Positions 8,074 through 16,993 of a stretch of DNA of 64,000 nucleotides are shown piece after piece (within the stretch, counting starts at the first letter, position 1; every line of letters begins with the position of its first letter). The notes under the pieces were generated by a model. It saw nothing but the letters and a program-made list of their open reading frames with translations, ran no database searches and was not told where the DNA came from. The position numbers and the translations under genes are program-made. This DNA is from a virus. The stretch lies in the IMG/VR virus record IMGVR_UViG_3300036668_000173, positions 1-64,000 of that record. One strand, given 5' to 3'.

Positions 8074-9003
8074 ATGCCAACAAATGTTTTCTTTTCTCCA
8101 AATGTACGAACTGAACAAAATCTTTACGAAGACTTGATCATCGAGTCTCTGAAGTTGTATGGTCAGGACGTGTATTATATACCACGCGAAACAATCACGC
8201 CCGATGAGATTCTGAACGAAGAATACTCTAAGTATGCACGAGCCTACATGGTAGAGATGTATATTTCTAATGTAGATGGTTTTGGTGGCGAAGGAGATCT
8301 ATACACTAAGTTCGGACTCGAGATCCGTGATCAGGCGTCCTTCATTGTTTCGCGTCGTCAGTTCTCTCGCTTAGTAAGCATTGATGATAATGCCATTCGA
8401 GAAGAGCGACCTCGAGAAGGTGACTTGATATACTTACCCTTGTCAAAGGGATTGTTTGAAATTAAATTCGTCGAACACGAATCGCCTTTCTATCAGTTGT
8501 CTAAGTTACCTACCTATGAAATGCAATGTGAACTGTATGAGTACTCGGCAGAGAAATTCGACACAGGGATTGGCGCATTAGACTACTATGAGACCGCGTA
8601 TGGGCCTCAGTCAGTCATACAAATAAGGGGTGGGACTTCTGGATTCTCTATAGGTGAAAAGGTTCAACAATTATTATTTGATGATGTCGAAGTCTCAGGA
8701 GAAGTTTCCGACTTTACGCCTACGACTCCATTCGATTCAGTACCTAGAGTGGCAGACATTACCATAACCAATATCATAGCATCCGATGGATCCCTTAGAT
8801 CATTTGAAAAAGATGGTCTACTTCTACGTATAGATTCTATTAATGATTCTGATTGGGTCATCTCAAATGTATATGACATAAACGATGAGGGTAAATTTAT
8901 TCCTCAGGAACCTCTGGCTCAGAACTCTGCATTCGAAAATCGTGGGGATGACATAATCGATTTCAGTGAAAATAATCCGTTTGGTGATTCAAGCGCCCCC
9001 TAA
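8074..9003 (+). CDS. 14: Neck protein Gp14-like
   Basis: 309 residues. Contains the gp14-type N-terminal region with a YYIPRE motif, an E-GDLIYLPLSKGLFEIKFVE core and FYQLSKL, equivalent to GDLIYFP and DPFYQLG of T4 gp14. It forms the neck with gp13 and is the head side of the head-tail joint. It is about 50 residues longer than T4 gp14, with extra sequence in the middle (about 190-260, an acidic, Gly/Thr-rich segment). Confidence 0.88.
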   Translation: MPTNVFFSPNVRTEQNLYEDLIIESLKLYGQDVYYIPRETITPDEILNEEYSKYARAYMVEMYISNVDGFGGEGDLYTKFGLEIRDQASFIVSRRQFSRLVSIDDNAIREERPREGDLIYLPLSKGLFEIKFVEHESPFYQLSKLPTYEMQCELYEYSAEKFDTGIGALDYYETAYGPQSVIQIRGGTSGFSIGEKVQQLLFDDVEVSGEVSDFTPTTPFDSVPRVADITITNIIASDGSLRSFEKDGLLLRIDSINDSDWVISNVYDINDEGKFIPQEPLAQNSAFENRGDDIIDFSENNPFGDSSAP

Positions 9004-9014
9004 AGGAAATTAAC

Positions 9015-10013
9015 ATGTTTGGAAATTATTTTTATCATGAACACATTAAGAGAACCGTCGCAGTGTTCGGGACGCTATTCAATAACTTGAAGGTAGTGAA
9101 ACGTGACTCGACAGGAAAGATAATTTCTACGATTAAGGTTCCGTTATCATATGGACCAAGACAGAAGTTTCTTGCCCGTATTGCAGACGAAGCAAACCTT
9201 AACGATCCTAAGCTGGCAATTAGACTTCCGAGAATGTCTTTTGAAATTGTGTCTTTGACATATGACACGGGTACGAAGCTACAGAAAGGACTTACCTCTA
9301 AAACTCCTTCCCCTTCTTCTAATCCACTTCAACGCCAATCGATACTTTATCCTACTACCTATAAAATTGCAATACAGTTGAACATCATGTCAAAGACTCA
9401 AGATGATGCCCTTCAATTAATAGAGCAGATTATACCACACTTTCAACCAGATTATACGGTGACCGTAAAGGAAGTTGATAATAATTTTCTAGGAGATATT
9501 CCATTTGTGATACAGGCTATCACTATGACAGACGACTACGAGGGAGACTTTAATTCTAGAAGGGCAATTATCTATACCCTTGAATTCGAAACCCGTGTTC
9601 GGTTTTATGGGCCCCTCTCTTCACGAAATGTAATCAAGACCTCTGAAGTGACTCTATCAAACCCAGACATGCAAAGGGAAGGGGTTCCTTATTCTAATCT
9701 AGAATTTACGGTAACGCCAAAGAATGCGACCAAAGACGAAGAGTATGAAATTGTCGGAAACTATAACATTTTTGATTCGTCCGACGAAGTCAAATTAAAG
9801 TACTCCAATCGGGTGGGTGGATCCTTTGTGGTCGGTGATTACCTACGTGGTCTCACCTCGATGAGTTCAGGAAAAATAACAGAGGTCACTAATAAATATA
9901 TTGTAGTAGCATTTCCTGACTCTGCATATGATATTGGTGAGACTATATCAAACACCGATGACGAAGTGAGTGCCAAAATAGATTCAATCGAACCCCTATA
10001 TAGAACTTATTAA
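9015..10013 (+). CDS. 15: Tail terminator / sheath stabiliser Gp15-like
   Basis: 332 residues. Starts MFGNYFYHEHIKRTVAVFGTLFNN, typical of gp15 (proximal tail sheath stabiliser). Gp15 caps the tail tube and sheath as a hexamer and binds the neck. An additional C-terminal part (about 255-332, RVGGSFVVGDYLRGLTS and so on) looks like a small beta domain not present in the shorter T4 protein. Follows gene 14 by 12 bases behind AAAGGAAA. Confidence 0.88.
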   Translation: MFGNYFYHEHIKRTVAVFGTLFNNLKVVKRDSTGKIISTIKVPLSYGPRQKFLARIADEANLNDPKLAIRLPRMSFEIVSLTYDTGTKLQKGLTSKTPSPSSNPLQRQSILYPTTYKIAIQLNIMSKTQDDALQLIEQIIPHFQPDYTVTVKEVDNNFLGDIPFVIQAITMTDDYEGDFNSRRAIIYTLEFETRVRFYGPLSSRNVIKTSEVTLSNPDMQREGVPYSNLEFTVTPKNATKDEEYEIVGNYNIFDSSDEVKLKYSNRVGGSFVVGDYLRGLTSMSSGKITEVTNKYIVVAFPDSAYDIGETISNTDDEVSAKIDSIEPLYRTY

Positions 10014-10026
10014 GAGTGAAAATAAT

Positions 10027-10452
10027 ATGAATGACGATGACGATGACGAAAAGTATTCTACCGAGGATCAGACTAATGATGACTTTGTTTTTTCGCGGGA
10101 CAAGTATTATAAATTAGCCGAAAGTGGTCAAGAGGCAATTGATTTGATGTTGAATCTTGCCCGTGAATCCGAGGCACCCAGAGCCTTTGAGGTTCTTGCG
10201 ACACTGATAAAAAGTAATGCCGAAATTGTAGATAGGCTAATGGATCTACAAAAAAAGAAAAAGGATATTCTAAAAAAAGAAACCACTAGCATAGCCACGG
10301 TTCCTAAAATAGAGAACGCTCCTTCGGGCAGTGGTGGCATAACCAATAACAATTTGTTTGTAGGTTCTACTCAAGAACTATCTAAGATGATAGAAGAAAG
10401 GAAAGAGGCTTTAAGAAACAAACAAAATACAATAGAAGAAGATGAAGACTGA
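10027..10452 (+). CDS. 16: Terminase small subunit Gp16-like
   Basis: 141 residues, charged, with an acidic N-terminus and a central helical region (QEAIDLMLNLARESEAPRAFEVLATLIKSNAEIVDRLMDLQKKKKDI) characteristic of cyanophage-type gp16, followed by a conserved-looking NNNLFVGSTQEL near the C-terminus. It recognises DNA for packaging and regulates Gp17. It overlaps the start of the large subunit by 11 bases. Confidence 0.85.
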   Translation: MNDDDDDEKYSTEDQTNDDFVFSRDKYYKLAESGQEAIDLMLNLARESEAPRAFEVLATLIKSNAEIVDRLMDLQKKKKDILKKETTSIATVPKIENAPSGSGGITNNNLFVGSTQELSKMIEERKEALRNKQNTIEEDED

Positions 10453-12469
10453 ATTAAATAATTACTTTGGTAATGCAAACTTAAAGGGAGCCAATGTAAC
10501 AATTGATTGGACTCCTGAGATGGTGTCCGAATGGATAAAATGTAAAAACGATCCTATGTATTTTGGTAGAAACTATATCAAAATTATTAGTGTCGACGGT
10601 GGCTTAGTTACAATTGATCCGTATGACTATCAGGAAGAGATCGTTCGTAAATTTGAAAAGTCCAGAAAACTTGTTGTCGTAGCATCTAGGCAGTGTGGCA
10701 AAACGACTACTGCGACTCTTATTGTCCTTCATTATATACTTTTCAATTCATACAAGCGCGTAGCTCTGTTAGCAAATAAACGTGATTCGGCAATGGACAT
10801 TTTAGATCGAATTCAAATTGCATTCGAAGGCTTACCCTATTGGTTACAACAAGGTGTGGTGAGTTGGAATAAACAATCTGTGGAGTTGGAGAACGGATCT
10901 CGAGTCATCGCGGCGGCAACATCATCAAGTGCAATTCGAGGAAAAAGTATAAACCTTTTATATCTCGACGAAACCGCATTTATCGATAATTGGAACGAGT
11001 TCTCTGCTTCGGTTCTGCCTACTATTTCTTCGGGCAAGACCACAAAACTGTTGTACACTTCTACCCCTAACGGATTAAATCACTTCTATAAAACCGTGAT
11101 GGGAGCAAAAGATAAATCTAACGGGTTTGAGTTAGTCGAGGTGCCTTGGTATAAAGTTCCTGGGAGGGACGAGGCATGGAAAAAAACCACTATGGGCGAC
11201 ATCGATAACGACGCTCAGAAATTTGAACAAGAATATTCTTGTGTAACGGGTGATACAATTGTAACTGTTAAAGATAAATCGACTGGTGAAATTAAAAATA
11301 TAACTATTGAAGAGTTGTATGTTAATAATTATGAAATTTTAACACATGAAGGATTTAAACCGTTTGATGGAATTAAACGGAGTCTATCTAATTCTCTAGT
11401 GTTTATCGAAACAACATCAGGGAAAAAATTAAAATGCACAAGTGACCATTTAATTTGCATTGGCAACGAATACGTTACGGCTGATAGTTTAGCTGTTAGC
11501 GACACCATACTCACTAAAGATGGTGTAGAAAGTATAAAAATTAAAAAATGTGTCAATGAAAAACAATATGTATATGATGTACTAGAAGTTAAAGATACTA
11601 ATTCGTATTATACCAATGACATAATAAGTCACAACTGTGAGTTTCAAGGCTCTTCGGGTACCCTTATCTCTGGATCAAAACTAAAAGAACTCGTGCCCCT
11701 TGATCCTATTGTATCTAAAGATAGCATGTCGATGTATGTGAAATACGAAAAAGAACATCAGTATGTGTGTATCTGTGACGTGTCACGTGGAAAGGGTCTC
11801 GACTACTCGGCATTTTCTATCATAGACATTACCCAAATGCCATACAAGCAAGTTCTCACGTTCAAAGATAATATGATAACCCCTACCGAGTATGCAGAAA
11901 CTATTTTTCGTACTTGCAAATTGTATGGTGAATGTGTTGTGTTAGTAGAGATCAACGATATTGGTCAACAAGTATCAGACACTTTACACGACACATATGA
12001 ATACGAAAATATTCTATATACCGAAAGCGCAGGTCGATCAGGAAAACGTATATCAAGTGGGTTTGGGAAAGGCGCAGACTCTGGCATAAGAACAACCAAA
12101 ACGGTTAAGGCGGTTGGTTGTAACATGTTGAAGTTAATGATCGAACAAAATCAATTGATCGTAAACGACATACAAACAATCGAAGAGTTATCCAGATTTT
12201 CACGTAAAGGACTTTCTTTCGAAGCCGAGTCGGGTTGCAATGATGACCTTGTTATGACACTAGTATTATTTGGGTGGTTGTCGGATCAACAATACTTTAA
12301 AGACCTAACCAATATCAACACCTTGGCGAACCTTCGAGAAAAGTCCGAGGATGATTTGATGAGCGAGTTAACTCCGTTTGGTGTTTTGGATGATGGGCTT
12401 AAAGAAGAAGTGATATATGAGGGTCGTGAAATGTGGACGGTGGTACCTTCTTCGGGTGAATTGTACTGA
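10442..12469 (+). CDS. 17: Terminase large subunit Gp17 (packaging ATPase-nuclease) containing an intein
   Basis: 675 residues as translated, 543 after removal of the intein at residues 267-398. N-terminal ATPase: Walker A SRQCGKTT (82-89), Walker B LLYLDE (172-177) and coupling motif LYTSTPNG. C-terminal RNase H-like nuclease: acidic residues in the VCICDVSRGKGLDYSAF segment, VLVEINDIG, and a final acidic patch CNDDLV. It translocates DNA into the prohead and cuts headful lengths. The intein interrupts the extein between S266 and C399, just after the ATPase domain at the conserved F-QEYS/CEF-G junction, so packaging depends on protein splicing. Confidence 0.95.
   Translation: MKTELNNYFGNANLKGANVTIDWTPEMVSEWIKCKNDPMYFGRNYIKIISVDGGLVTIDPYDYQEEIVRKFEKSRKLVVVASRQCGKTTTATLIVLHYILFNSYKRVALLANKRDSAMDILDRIQIAFEGLPYWLQQGVVSWNKQSVELENGSRVIAAATSSSAIRGKSINLLYLDETAFIDNWNEFSASVLPTISSGKTTKLLYTSTPNGLNHFYKTVMGAKDKSNGFELVEVPWYKVPGRDEAWKKTTMGDIDNDAQKFEQEYSCVTGDTIVTVKDKSTGEIKNITIEELYVNNYEILTHEGFKPFDGIKRSLSNSLVFIETTSGKKLKCTSDHLICIGNEYVTADSLAVSDTILTKDGVESIKIKKCVNEKQYVYDVLEVKDTNSYYTNDIISHNCEFQGSSGTLISGSKLKELVPLDPIVSKDSMSMYVKYEKEHQYVCICDVSRGKGLDYSAFSIIDITQMPYKQVLTFKDNMITPTEYAETIFRTCKLYGECVVLVEINDIGQQVSDTLHDTYEYENILYTESAGRSGKRISSGFGKGADSGIRTTKTVKAVGCNMLKLMIEQNQLIVNDIQTIEELSRFSRKGLSFEAESGCNDDLVMTLVLFGWLSDQQYFKDLTNINTLANLREKSEDDLMSELTPFGVLDDGLKEEVIYEGREMWTVVPSSGELY
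11240..11635 (+). other. Mini-intein in the terminase large subunit
   Basis: 132 codons. Splicing motifs seen: block A begins with Cys1 (CVTGDTIV), block B contains TSDH in KCTSDHLICI, block F VYDVLEVKDTNSYYTND, and block G ends ISHN followed by Cys of the C-extein, the standard Cys...His-Asn/Cys set. No LAGLIDADG or HNH endonuclease domain fits in the length, so this is a minimal splicing element. Codon use is more AT-rich than the surrounding gene (many AAT, ATT, AAA), consistent with separate origin. Confidence 0.93.
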
Positions 12470-12483
12470 TAAATTCCGATATT

Positions 12484-12491
12484 TATAAATA
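12484..12491 (+). promoter_or_regulatory. Late promoter (TATAAATA) for tail genes 18-19
   Basis: Exact TATAAATA in the gap between 17 and 18, preceded by a T-rich run. Transcription would start near 12497. The leader can fold a hairpin (CATG..AATCA pairing with TGATTCATG, about 12496-12520), and the gene 18 start is 73 bases downstream. Confidence 0.8.
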
Positions 12492-12569
12492 TAAGCATGA
12501 GAATCAAAGAATGATTCATGTCCGTATTATGGAATTTAATCTTATTACACTTTGACTAAGGAAAAGAAC

Positions 12570-14297
12570 ATGTCAGGATTTCAAGTATCCCCAGGTGTCG
12601 AGGTTAACGAAAGAGATTTAACCAACGTAGTTCCCGCAGTTTCGAGTTCTATTGGTGGCATCTCAGGCGCATTCGCTTGGGGCCCCGTCGAAGAGATCGT
12701 TAATGTAGGATCAGAAAAAGAATTGGTTGCTCGTTTCGGAAAACCCACAGACACTACCTATAAGTATTTCATGCCAGCCGCGCAATTCTTATTGTACACC
12801 AACGCGCTCAAGGTAGTCAGAACCAATAACGCAGGGCTTAAGAACGCGGCGGCGGGTGGAGAAGGAATTTTAGTTAAAAATTCAGACACCTACCCAAACA
12901 CCACATTCGCTCAAGATAGCTACGGTGAAGGGTTTGAGTTTGTTGCAAAATACCCAGGCGCATTAGGCAATAGCCTCAAGGTTATCGTTTGTACAAATGA
13001 AGCCGCATTCGATTCAACCACATTCGCCCCCTTTAAAGGTCTGTTTGACTTTGCCCCAGATATGTCAACCTATGCGAAAGAACGTGGTTTGGTTTTAAAT
13101 GGTACAAAAGACAATGGCGACGAAATGCATATTGTTGTCTTGGATTCGGACGGATCTTGGACTGGAAGTGTAAACACTGTTCTAGAAACTTTTCAAGGTG
13201 TATCACAAGCCTCAGACGCACGTCGTGACGATGGCGCCTCGAACTACTATGTCGACATATTGAATCGCGAATCTAAGTATGTTTGGTTCGGTCTTCATGA
13301 CGACGAGTTAGAGCTTGCAGGAGAACCTGTATCAGACGCTCCAAGTGGTTACCTCACGATTGATACTATCACAACCTATCAGTTTGGTGGTGGTTCGAGT
13401 GGAACATCAGAAACGCCTACGATTGGTGAGCTTGCAGATGCATATGATTTGTTTGGTGATGCCGAAACCACAGACGTAAACTTTTTAATTGGTGCTGAGG
13501 TTTCAGGAGCTGACGCAGTCGCACACGCAGTAACTTTAATTGCCATCGCTGAATCACGCAAGGATGTCCTTGCATTTGTTTCACCACATATCTCGGCAAC
13601 CGTAAACAACGTAGACGCAAGAGCTAATGTTATCGATTGGGCTAATCCTATCACATCAAGTTCGTATGGTGTATTCGATTCGACCGCTCTGTACGTGTAC
13701 GACAAATATAACGACAAGTATCGTTGGATTGTTGCATCGGGTGGTACTGCTGGTCTTTGTGCCTATACGGATTCGATCGCAGATCCATGGGTGTCACCTT
13801 CTGGCTTTAATCGTGGTCAGTATCGTGGCGTCACAAAGATTGCATTCAATCCAAAGAAAGCAGACCGTGATGAGTTGTACAAGGCTAGGGTCAATCCTAT
13901 TGTAGCATTCCCAGGGGAGGGCATTGTTCTCTACGGTGACAAGACTGCATTGAAAAAGCCTTCGGCATTCGATCGCATCAACGTTCGTAGATTGTTTATT
14001 ACTCTCGAGAAACGTGTTGCCGTTGCCGCTAAGTTTCAGTTGTTTGAATTTAACGATGAGTTCTCTCGCGCTCAATTTAAAAACTTAGTAGAACCTTTCT
14101 TACGTGATGTACAAGGGCGTAGAGGCGTTACCGATTTTGCAGTTATTTGTGATGAAACCAATAACACTGGTGAAGTCATCGACACTAACCGATTTGTTGC
14201 CGATATTTACGTTAAACCAACCCGATCAATTAATTTCATTACTCTAAACTTCATCGCTACGCGAAGTGGTATTGAGTTTTCTGAAATTGTAGGTTAA
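12570..14297 (+). CDS. 18: Contractile tail sheath protein Gp18
   Basis: 575 residues from the ATG at 12570, chosen because AAGGAAAAGAAC precedes it; the longer frame would need a TTG at 12552. N-terminus SGFQVSPGVEVNERDLTNVVPAVSSSIGG is typical of T4-like sheath proteins, and the C-terminal sheath-core domain contains RIN-RRLFITLEKRVA and FVADIYVKPTRSINFITLNF. Hexameric rings of it contract to drive the tube through the envelope. Shorter than T4 gp18 (659), lacking part of the outer domain. Confidence 0.94.
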   Translation: MSGFQVSPGVEVNERDLTNVVPAVSSSIGGISGAFAWGPVEEIVNVGSEKELVARFGKPTDTTYKYFMPAAQFLLYTNALKVVRTNNAGLKNAAAGGEGILVKNSDTYPNTTFAQDSYGEGFEFVAKYPGALGNSLKVIVCTNEAAFDSTTFAPFKGLFDFAPDMSTYAKERGLVLNGTKDNGDEMHIVVLDSDGSWTGSVNTVLETFQGVSQASDARRDDGASNYYVDILNRESKYVWFGLHDDELELAGEPVSDAPSGYLTIDTITTYQFGGGSSGTSETPTIGELADAYDLFGDAETTDVNFLIGAEVSGADAVAHAVTLIAIAESRKDVLAFVSPHISATVNNVDARANVIDWANPITSSSYGVFDSTALYVYDKYNDKYRWIVASGGTAGLCAYTDSIADPWVSPSGFNRGQYRGVTKIAFNPKKADRDELYKARVNPIVAFPGEGIVLYGDKTALKKPSAFDRINVRRLFITLEKRVAVAAKFQLFEFNDEFSRAQFKNLVEPFLRDVQGRRGVTDFAVICDETNNTGEVIDTNRFVADIYVKPTRSINFITLNFIATRSGIEFSEIVG

Positions 14298-14312
14298 TAA
14301 GGAGATATAGAA

Positions 14313-14855
14313 ATGGCGATTTTAGGCGTAGATGACTTTAAAGCAAAACTAACGGGTGGTGGTGCTCGTTCCAACTTATTCAAAGTGACGGTTGGCTTTC
14401 CTAGCTATGCGGCAGGTAATACAGAGTTAACCTCATTCATGTGTAAGTCGGCTCAGTTACCAGCCTCTACTGTTGCACCAATCGTGATCCCTTTCCGTGG
14501 ACGTCAAGTCTACGTGGCAGGTGATCGTACCTTTGAACCTGCAACAATAACCGTTATAAATGACACAAACTTCGCGGTGCGTAATGCATTTGAACGTTGG
14601 TCAAATGGTATCAACCGAAACCGTGCTAATACTGGTTTTACTAACCCTGCAGACTATATGCAAGAAGTGACCATCGAACAGCTTGATAAATCTGGTGTGG
14701 TTATTAAATCATATTTTTTAAGTGGTTGTTTTCCTACCGAAATAAGCGCGATAGAAGTGTCATATGACAACGAAAACGCGATCGAAGAGTTTACGGTTAC
14801 CATGCAAATCCAATACTGGACTTCAGGTACAACCCCTGACACTTTGAATAGATAG
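14313..14855 (+). CDS. 19: Tail tube protein Gp19
   Basis: 180 residues, close to T4 gp19 (163). Features: FKAKLTGGGARSNLFKVTV at the N-terminus, SAQLPASTVAPIVIPFRGRQVYVAGDRTFEPATITV, and EFTVTMQIQYW near the end, as in T4-type tube proteins. It polymerises inside the sheath into the DNA channel. Follows gene 18 by 15 bases behind AAGGAG. Confidence 0.94.
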   Translation: MAILGVDDFKAKLTGGGARSNLFKVTVGFPSYAAGNTELTSFMCKSAQLPASTVAPIVIPFRGRQVYVAGDRTFEPATITVINDTNFAVRNAFERWSNGINRNRANTGFTNPADYMQEVTIEQLDKSGVVIKSYFLSGCFPTEISAIEVSYDNENAIEEFTVTMQIQYWTSGTTPDTLNR

Positions 14856-14859
14856 ATAG

Positions 14860-14894
14860 TATAAACACGTGTGAGGTAAATAAAGCCTCACACG
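14860..14894 (+). promoter_or_regulatory. Hairpin with weak late-promoter match upstream of the portal gene
   Basis: ACGTGTGAGG (14866-14875) pairs perfectly with CCTCACACGT (14885-14894) around a 9-base loop TAAATAAAG, and outer GATAGT/ACTATC sequences can extend the stem. The octamer TATAAACA (14860-14867), one mismatch from the late consensus, overlaps the left arm. No T-run follows, so it is not an obvious intrinsic terminator. Confidence 0.5.
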
Positions 14895-14918
14895 TAACTA
14901 TCTTAGGAGCTATATTTA

Positions 14919-16484
14919 ATGATTGAAAATAATAATAACGGTGAAAATGGTAATGGTGCATTTTCTTTTTTTGGTTTTGAAATTAAAAGAAAATCAGACG
15001 AAAAAGAAAACTCTAAAAAACTATCTTTCGTTGTTCCTACATCAGAGGATGGTGAAGGTTACTTAGTTAATGCGGGTGGACATTTTGGCTCTTACATCGA
15101 TATGGAGGGTGCGGCTTCGAGAACGGAGCGCGACCTAATTTTAAAATATCGAGACATCGCACAACAACCCGAATGTGATTCGGCTATTGAAGATATTGTA
15201 AATGAGTCTATTGTATCAGACGAAGAATCATATCCTCTGTCTTTAATTCTTGACGACCTTAAACAACCCGAACGCATTAAAGAAATGATGCGAGACGAGT
15301 TTGAGTATATCATGGAGTTGCTAAACTTTAATTGGTTTGGTCATGACATATACCGACGTTGGTACATCGATGGTCGTTTGCATTACCACAAAATTATTGA
15401 CGAGAAGAATCCCAAAAGAGGACTTCTTGAATTACGAGCAATCGACTCGACAAAAATAAGAAAAGTAAGAGAAGTAAGGGAAGAGAGAGATCCAAAGACT
15501 GGGATTAAATTAATCAAGTCCATAAACGAATACTATGTCTACCAATCAGATGTAATGTCAAAAGGCAACCAAGGAATTAAGATTGCCAAAGATTCTATTT
15601 GTTATGTGACTAGTGGTGTACTCGATCCATCAAGAAAAAGAGTACTCTCATACCTACACAAGGCGTTAAAGACCGTAAATCAATTACGCATGATGGAAGA
15701 CTCTTTGGTCATCTATCGTATGGCTCGTGCTCCAGAAAGACGAGTGTTCTATATTGACGTAGGAAATTTACCAAAGACCAAGGCAGAAGAGTACCTTCGA
15801 AATGTCATGGCAAAGTATCGTAACAAAATGGTCTACGATGCTAGTACTGGTGAAATGAAAGATGATCGTAAACACATGTCAATGCTCGAAGACTTCTGGT
15901 TACCACGAAGAGAAGGTGGTCGAGGTACAGAAATTACTACCCTAGGTGGTGGTGATAACCTAGGTCAAATTGAAGACATCGTATATTTTCAAAAGAAATT
16001 ATATCGATCAATGAACGTGCCACCTAATCGTTTAGAACAAGAGGCCCAATTCAGTCTTGGTCGTTCGTCAGAGATAAGTCGTGAAGAATTAAAGTTTCAT
16101 AAATTCATTGCTCGTCTTCGTAAAAAGTTCTCGACTCTTTTCATGGATCTACTAAGGACTCAATTAGTTCTTAAGGGTATTTTCACTGATGAAGAATGGG
16201 AAGACATCCGACAAAATGTTTCTATTGACTATCTAGAAGACAACCACTTCACAGAATTAAAAGAAGCCGAGATTTTTAGGGATCGTGTCGCCACGCTACG
16301 TGAAGTTGATGAATATGTGGGCAAGTACTTTTCGATTGAATGGATACGCCACAACGTACTTCATCAAACCGAAGAGGACGTCAAAATTATAGACAAGGCA
16401 ATGGAAGCCGAAAAGAAGGCGGGTATGTATGGGTTTGAGGATGAAGACCCTGAGCAACAACAACAACAGGCGCCTCAAAAATAG
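14919..16484 (+). CDS. 20: Portal vertex protein Gp20
   Basis: 521 residues, nearly equal to T4 gp20 (524). Recognised by the portal core: DLILKYRDIAQQPECDSAIEDIVNE, FYIDVGNLPKTKAEEYL, YRNKMVYDASTGEM and LEDFWLPRREGGRGTEITTLGGGDNLGQ, followed by NVPPNRL. Dodecameric channel at the unique head vertex, platform for head assembly, DNA packaging motor docking and the neck. The C-terminus is Gln-rich (PEQQQQQAPQK). Confidence 0.95.
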   Translation: MIENNNNGENGNGAFSFFGFEIKRKSDEKENSKKLSFVVPTSEDGEGYLVNAGGHFGSYIDMEGAASRTERDLILKYRDIAQQPECDSAIEDIVNESIVSDEESYPLSLILDDLKQPERIKEMMRDEFEYIMELLNFNWFGHDIYRRWYIDGRLHYHKIIDEKNPKRGLLELRAIDSTKIRKVREVREERDPKTGIKLIKSINEYYVYQSDVMSKGNQGIKIAKDSICYVTSGVLDPSRKRVLSYLHKALKTVNQLRMMEDSLVIYRMARAPERRVFYIDVGNLPKTKAEEYLRNVMAKYRNKMVYDASTGEMKDDRKHMSMLEDFWLPRREGGRGTEITTLGGGDNLGQIEDIVYFQKKLYRSMNVPPNRLEQEAQFSLGRSSEISREELKFHKFIARLRKKFSTLFMDLLRTQLVLKGIFTDEEWEDIRQNVSIDYLEDNHFTELKEAEIFRDRVATLREVDEYVGKYFSIEWIRHNVLHQTEEDVKIIDKAMEAEKKAGMYGFEDEDPEQQQQQAPQK

Positions 16485-16491
16485 TAATCAA

Positions 16492-16512
16492 GTGATATGA
16501 AATCACATTTTT
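16492..16512 (+). terminator. Weak intrinsic terminator after gene 20
   Basis: GTGAT (16492-16496), loop ATGAA, ATCAC (16502-16506), then a run of T. It is immediately followed by a late promoter, so it would end upstream transcripts just before the next late unit. The stem is only five base pairs. Confidence 0.4.
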
Positions 16513-16520
16513 TATAAATA
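16513..16520 (+). promoter_or_regulatory. Late promoter (TATAAATA) for the prohead core genes
   Basis: Exact TATAAATA after a T-run, 17 bases before the gene 67-like start. The predicted leader is about 11 bases and includes AAAGGA as ribosome site. Confidence 0.8.
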
Positions 16521-16536
16521 TATTAAAGGAACATTT

Positions 16537-16782
16537 ATGTCAACAATTAACGATATTATTGTATCACTCGCTCATGACGAATTAGTAGACGCAAACTCTG
16601 CCTTTCAGTCAATCATGAAAGATAAGACTTCACAATTTTTAGATGATGCAAAAATAGATATTGCCAATAGCGCTTTGTATGGCGAAGACTCTGACGAAGA
16701 TGATGACGAGTACGAAGATGATTATGAAGGTGAGTACGAAGACGACGAAGAAGACGACGAAGAAGACGAAACCGATGATTAA
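16537..16782 (+). CDS. 67: Prohead core protein Gp67-like
   Basis: 81 residues. N-terminal helical half (DIIVSLAHDELVDANSAFQSIMKDKTSQFLDDAKIDIANSALYG) resembles gp67 (PIP), and the C-terminal third is almost entirely Asp/Glu. In T4 this protein is part of the scaffold core and is degraded by gp21 to small internal peptides. Position between 20 and 21 supports the call. Overlaps the next gene by 8 bases. Confidence 0.8.
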   Translation: MSTINDIIVSLAHDELVDANSAFQSIMKDKTSQFLDDAKIDIANSALYGEDSDEDDDEYEDDYEGEYEDDEEDDEEDETDD

Positions 16783-16993
16783 ATTTAACGAATTTAGAAA
16801 AACGTTAAGTGAAGCTAAATCTGATTCGGATAAGAGTTCATTTAGGGTAGGGAAGTATAAAGCACTTATCAAAAAAGAAAATAATAAATTTGTTGCCTAT
16901 ATTGACGGTGATCGCTTTGAAGCCTTTAAGACTGAAGCCGAAGCCAAAAAAGGTTTAACAGATTTTGTGGACATGTTAGGTAAAACAAAATGA
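16775..16993 (+). CDS. 68: Prohead core protein in the Gp68 position, with capsid-targeting N-terminus
   Basis: The start at 16775 overlaps the gene 67 stop (ATGATTAA). 72 residues. The first 14 residues, MIKFNEFRKTLSEA, resemble the T4 capsid-targeting sequence (MKTYQEFIAE type) and include LSE, a gp21-type L/I-x-E cleavage site. The rest (KYKALIKKENNKFVAYIDGDRFEAFKTEAEAKKGL) looks like a small alpha/beta fold. The location matches gene 68 of T4, but homology to T4 gp68 itself cannot be shown by eye. The longer frame upstream (from 16661) is a shadow of gene 67. Confidence 0.65.
   Translation: MIKFNEFRKTLSEAKSDSDKSSFRVGKYKALIKKENNKFVAYIDGDRFEAFKTEAEAKKGLTDFVDMLGKTK

Noticed and set aside
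16661-16774. Upstream extension of the gene 68-like frame
   Set aside because: A Lys/Thr-rich shadow of the acidic gene 67; the ATG at 16775 gives a capsid-targeting leader.
16639-16872. Minus-strand 77-codon ORF opposite the acidic gene 67
   Set aside because: Runs of Phe and Val are the mirror of Asp/Glu codons on the other strand.
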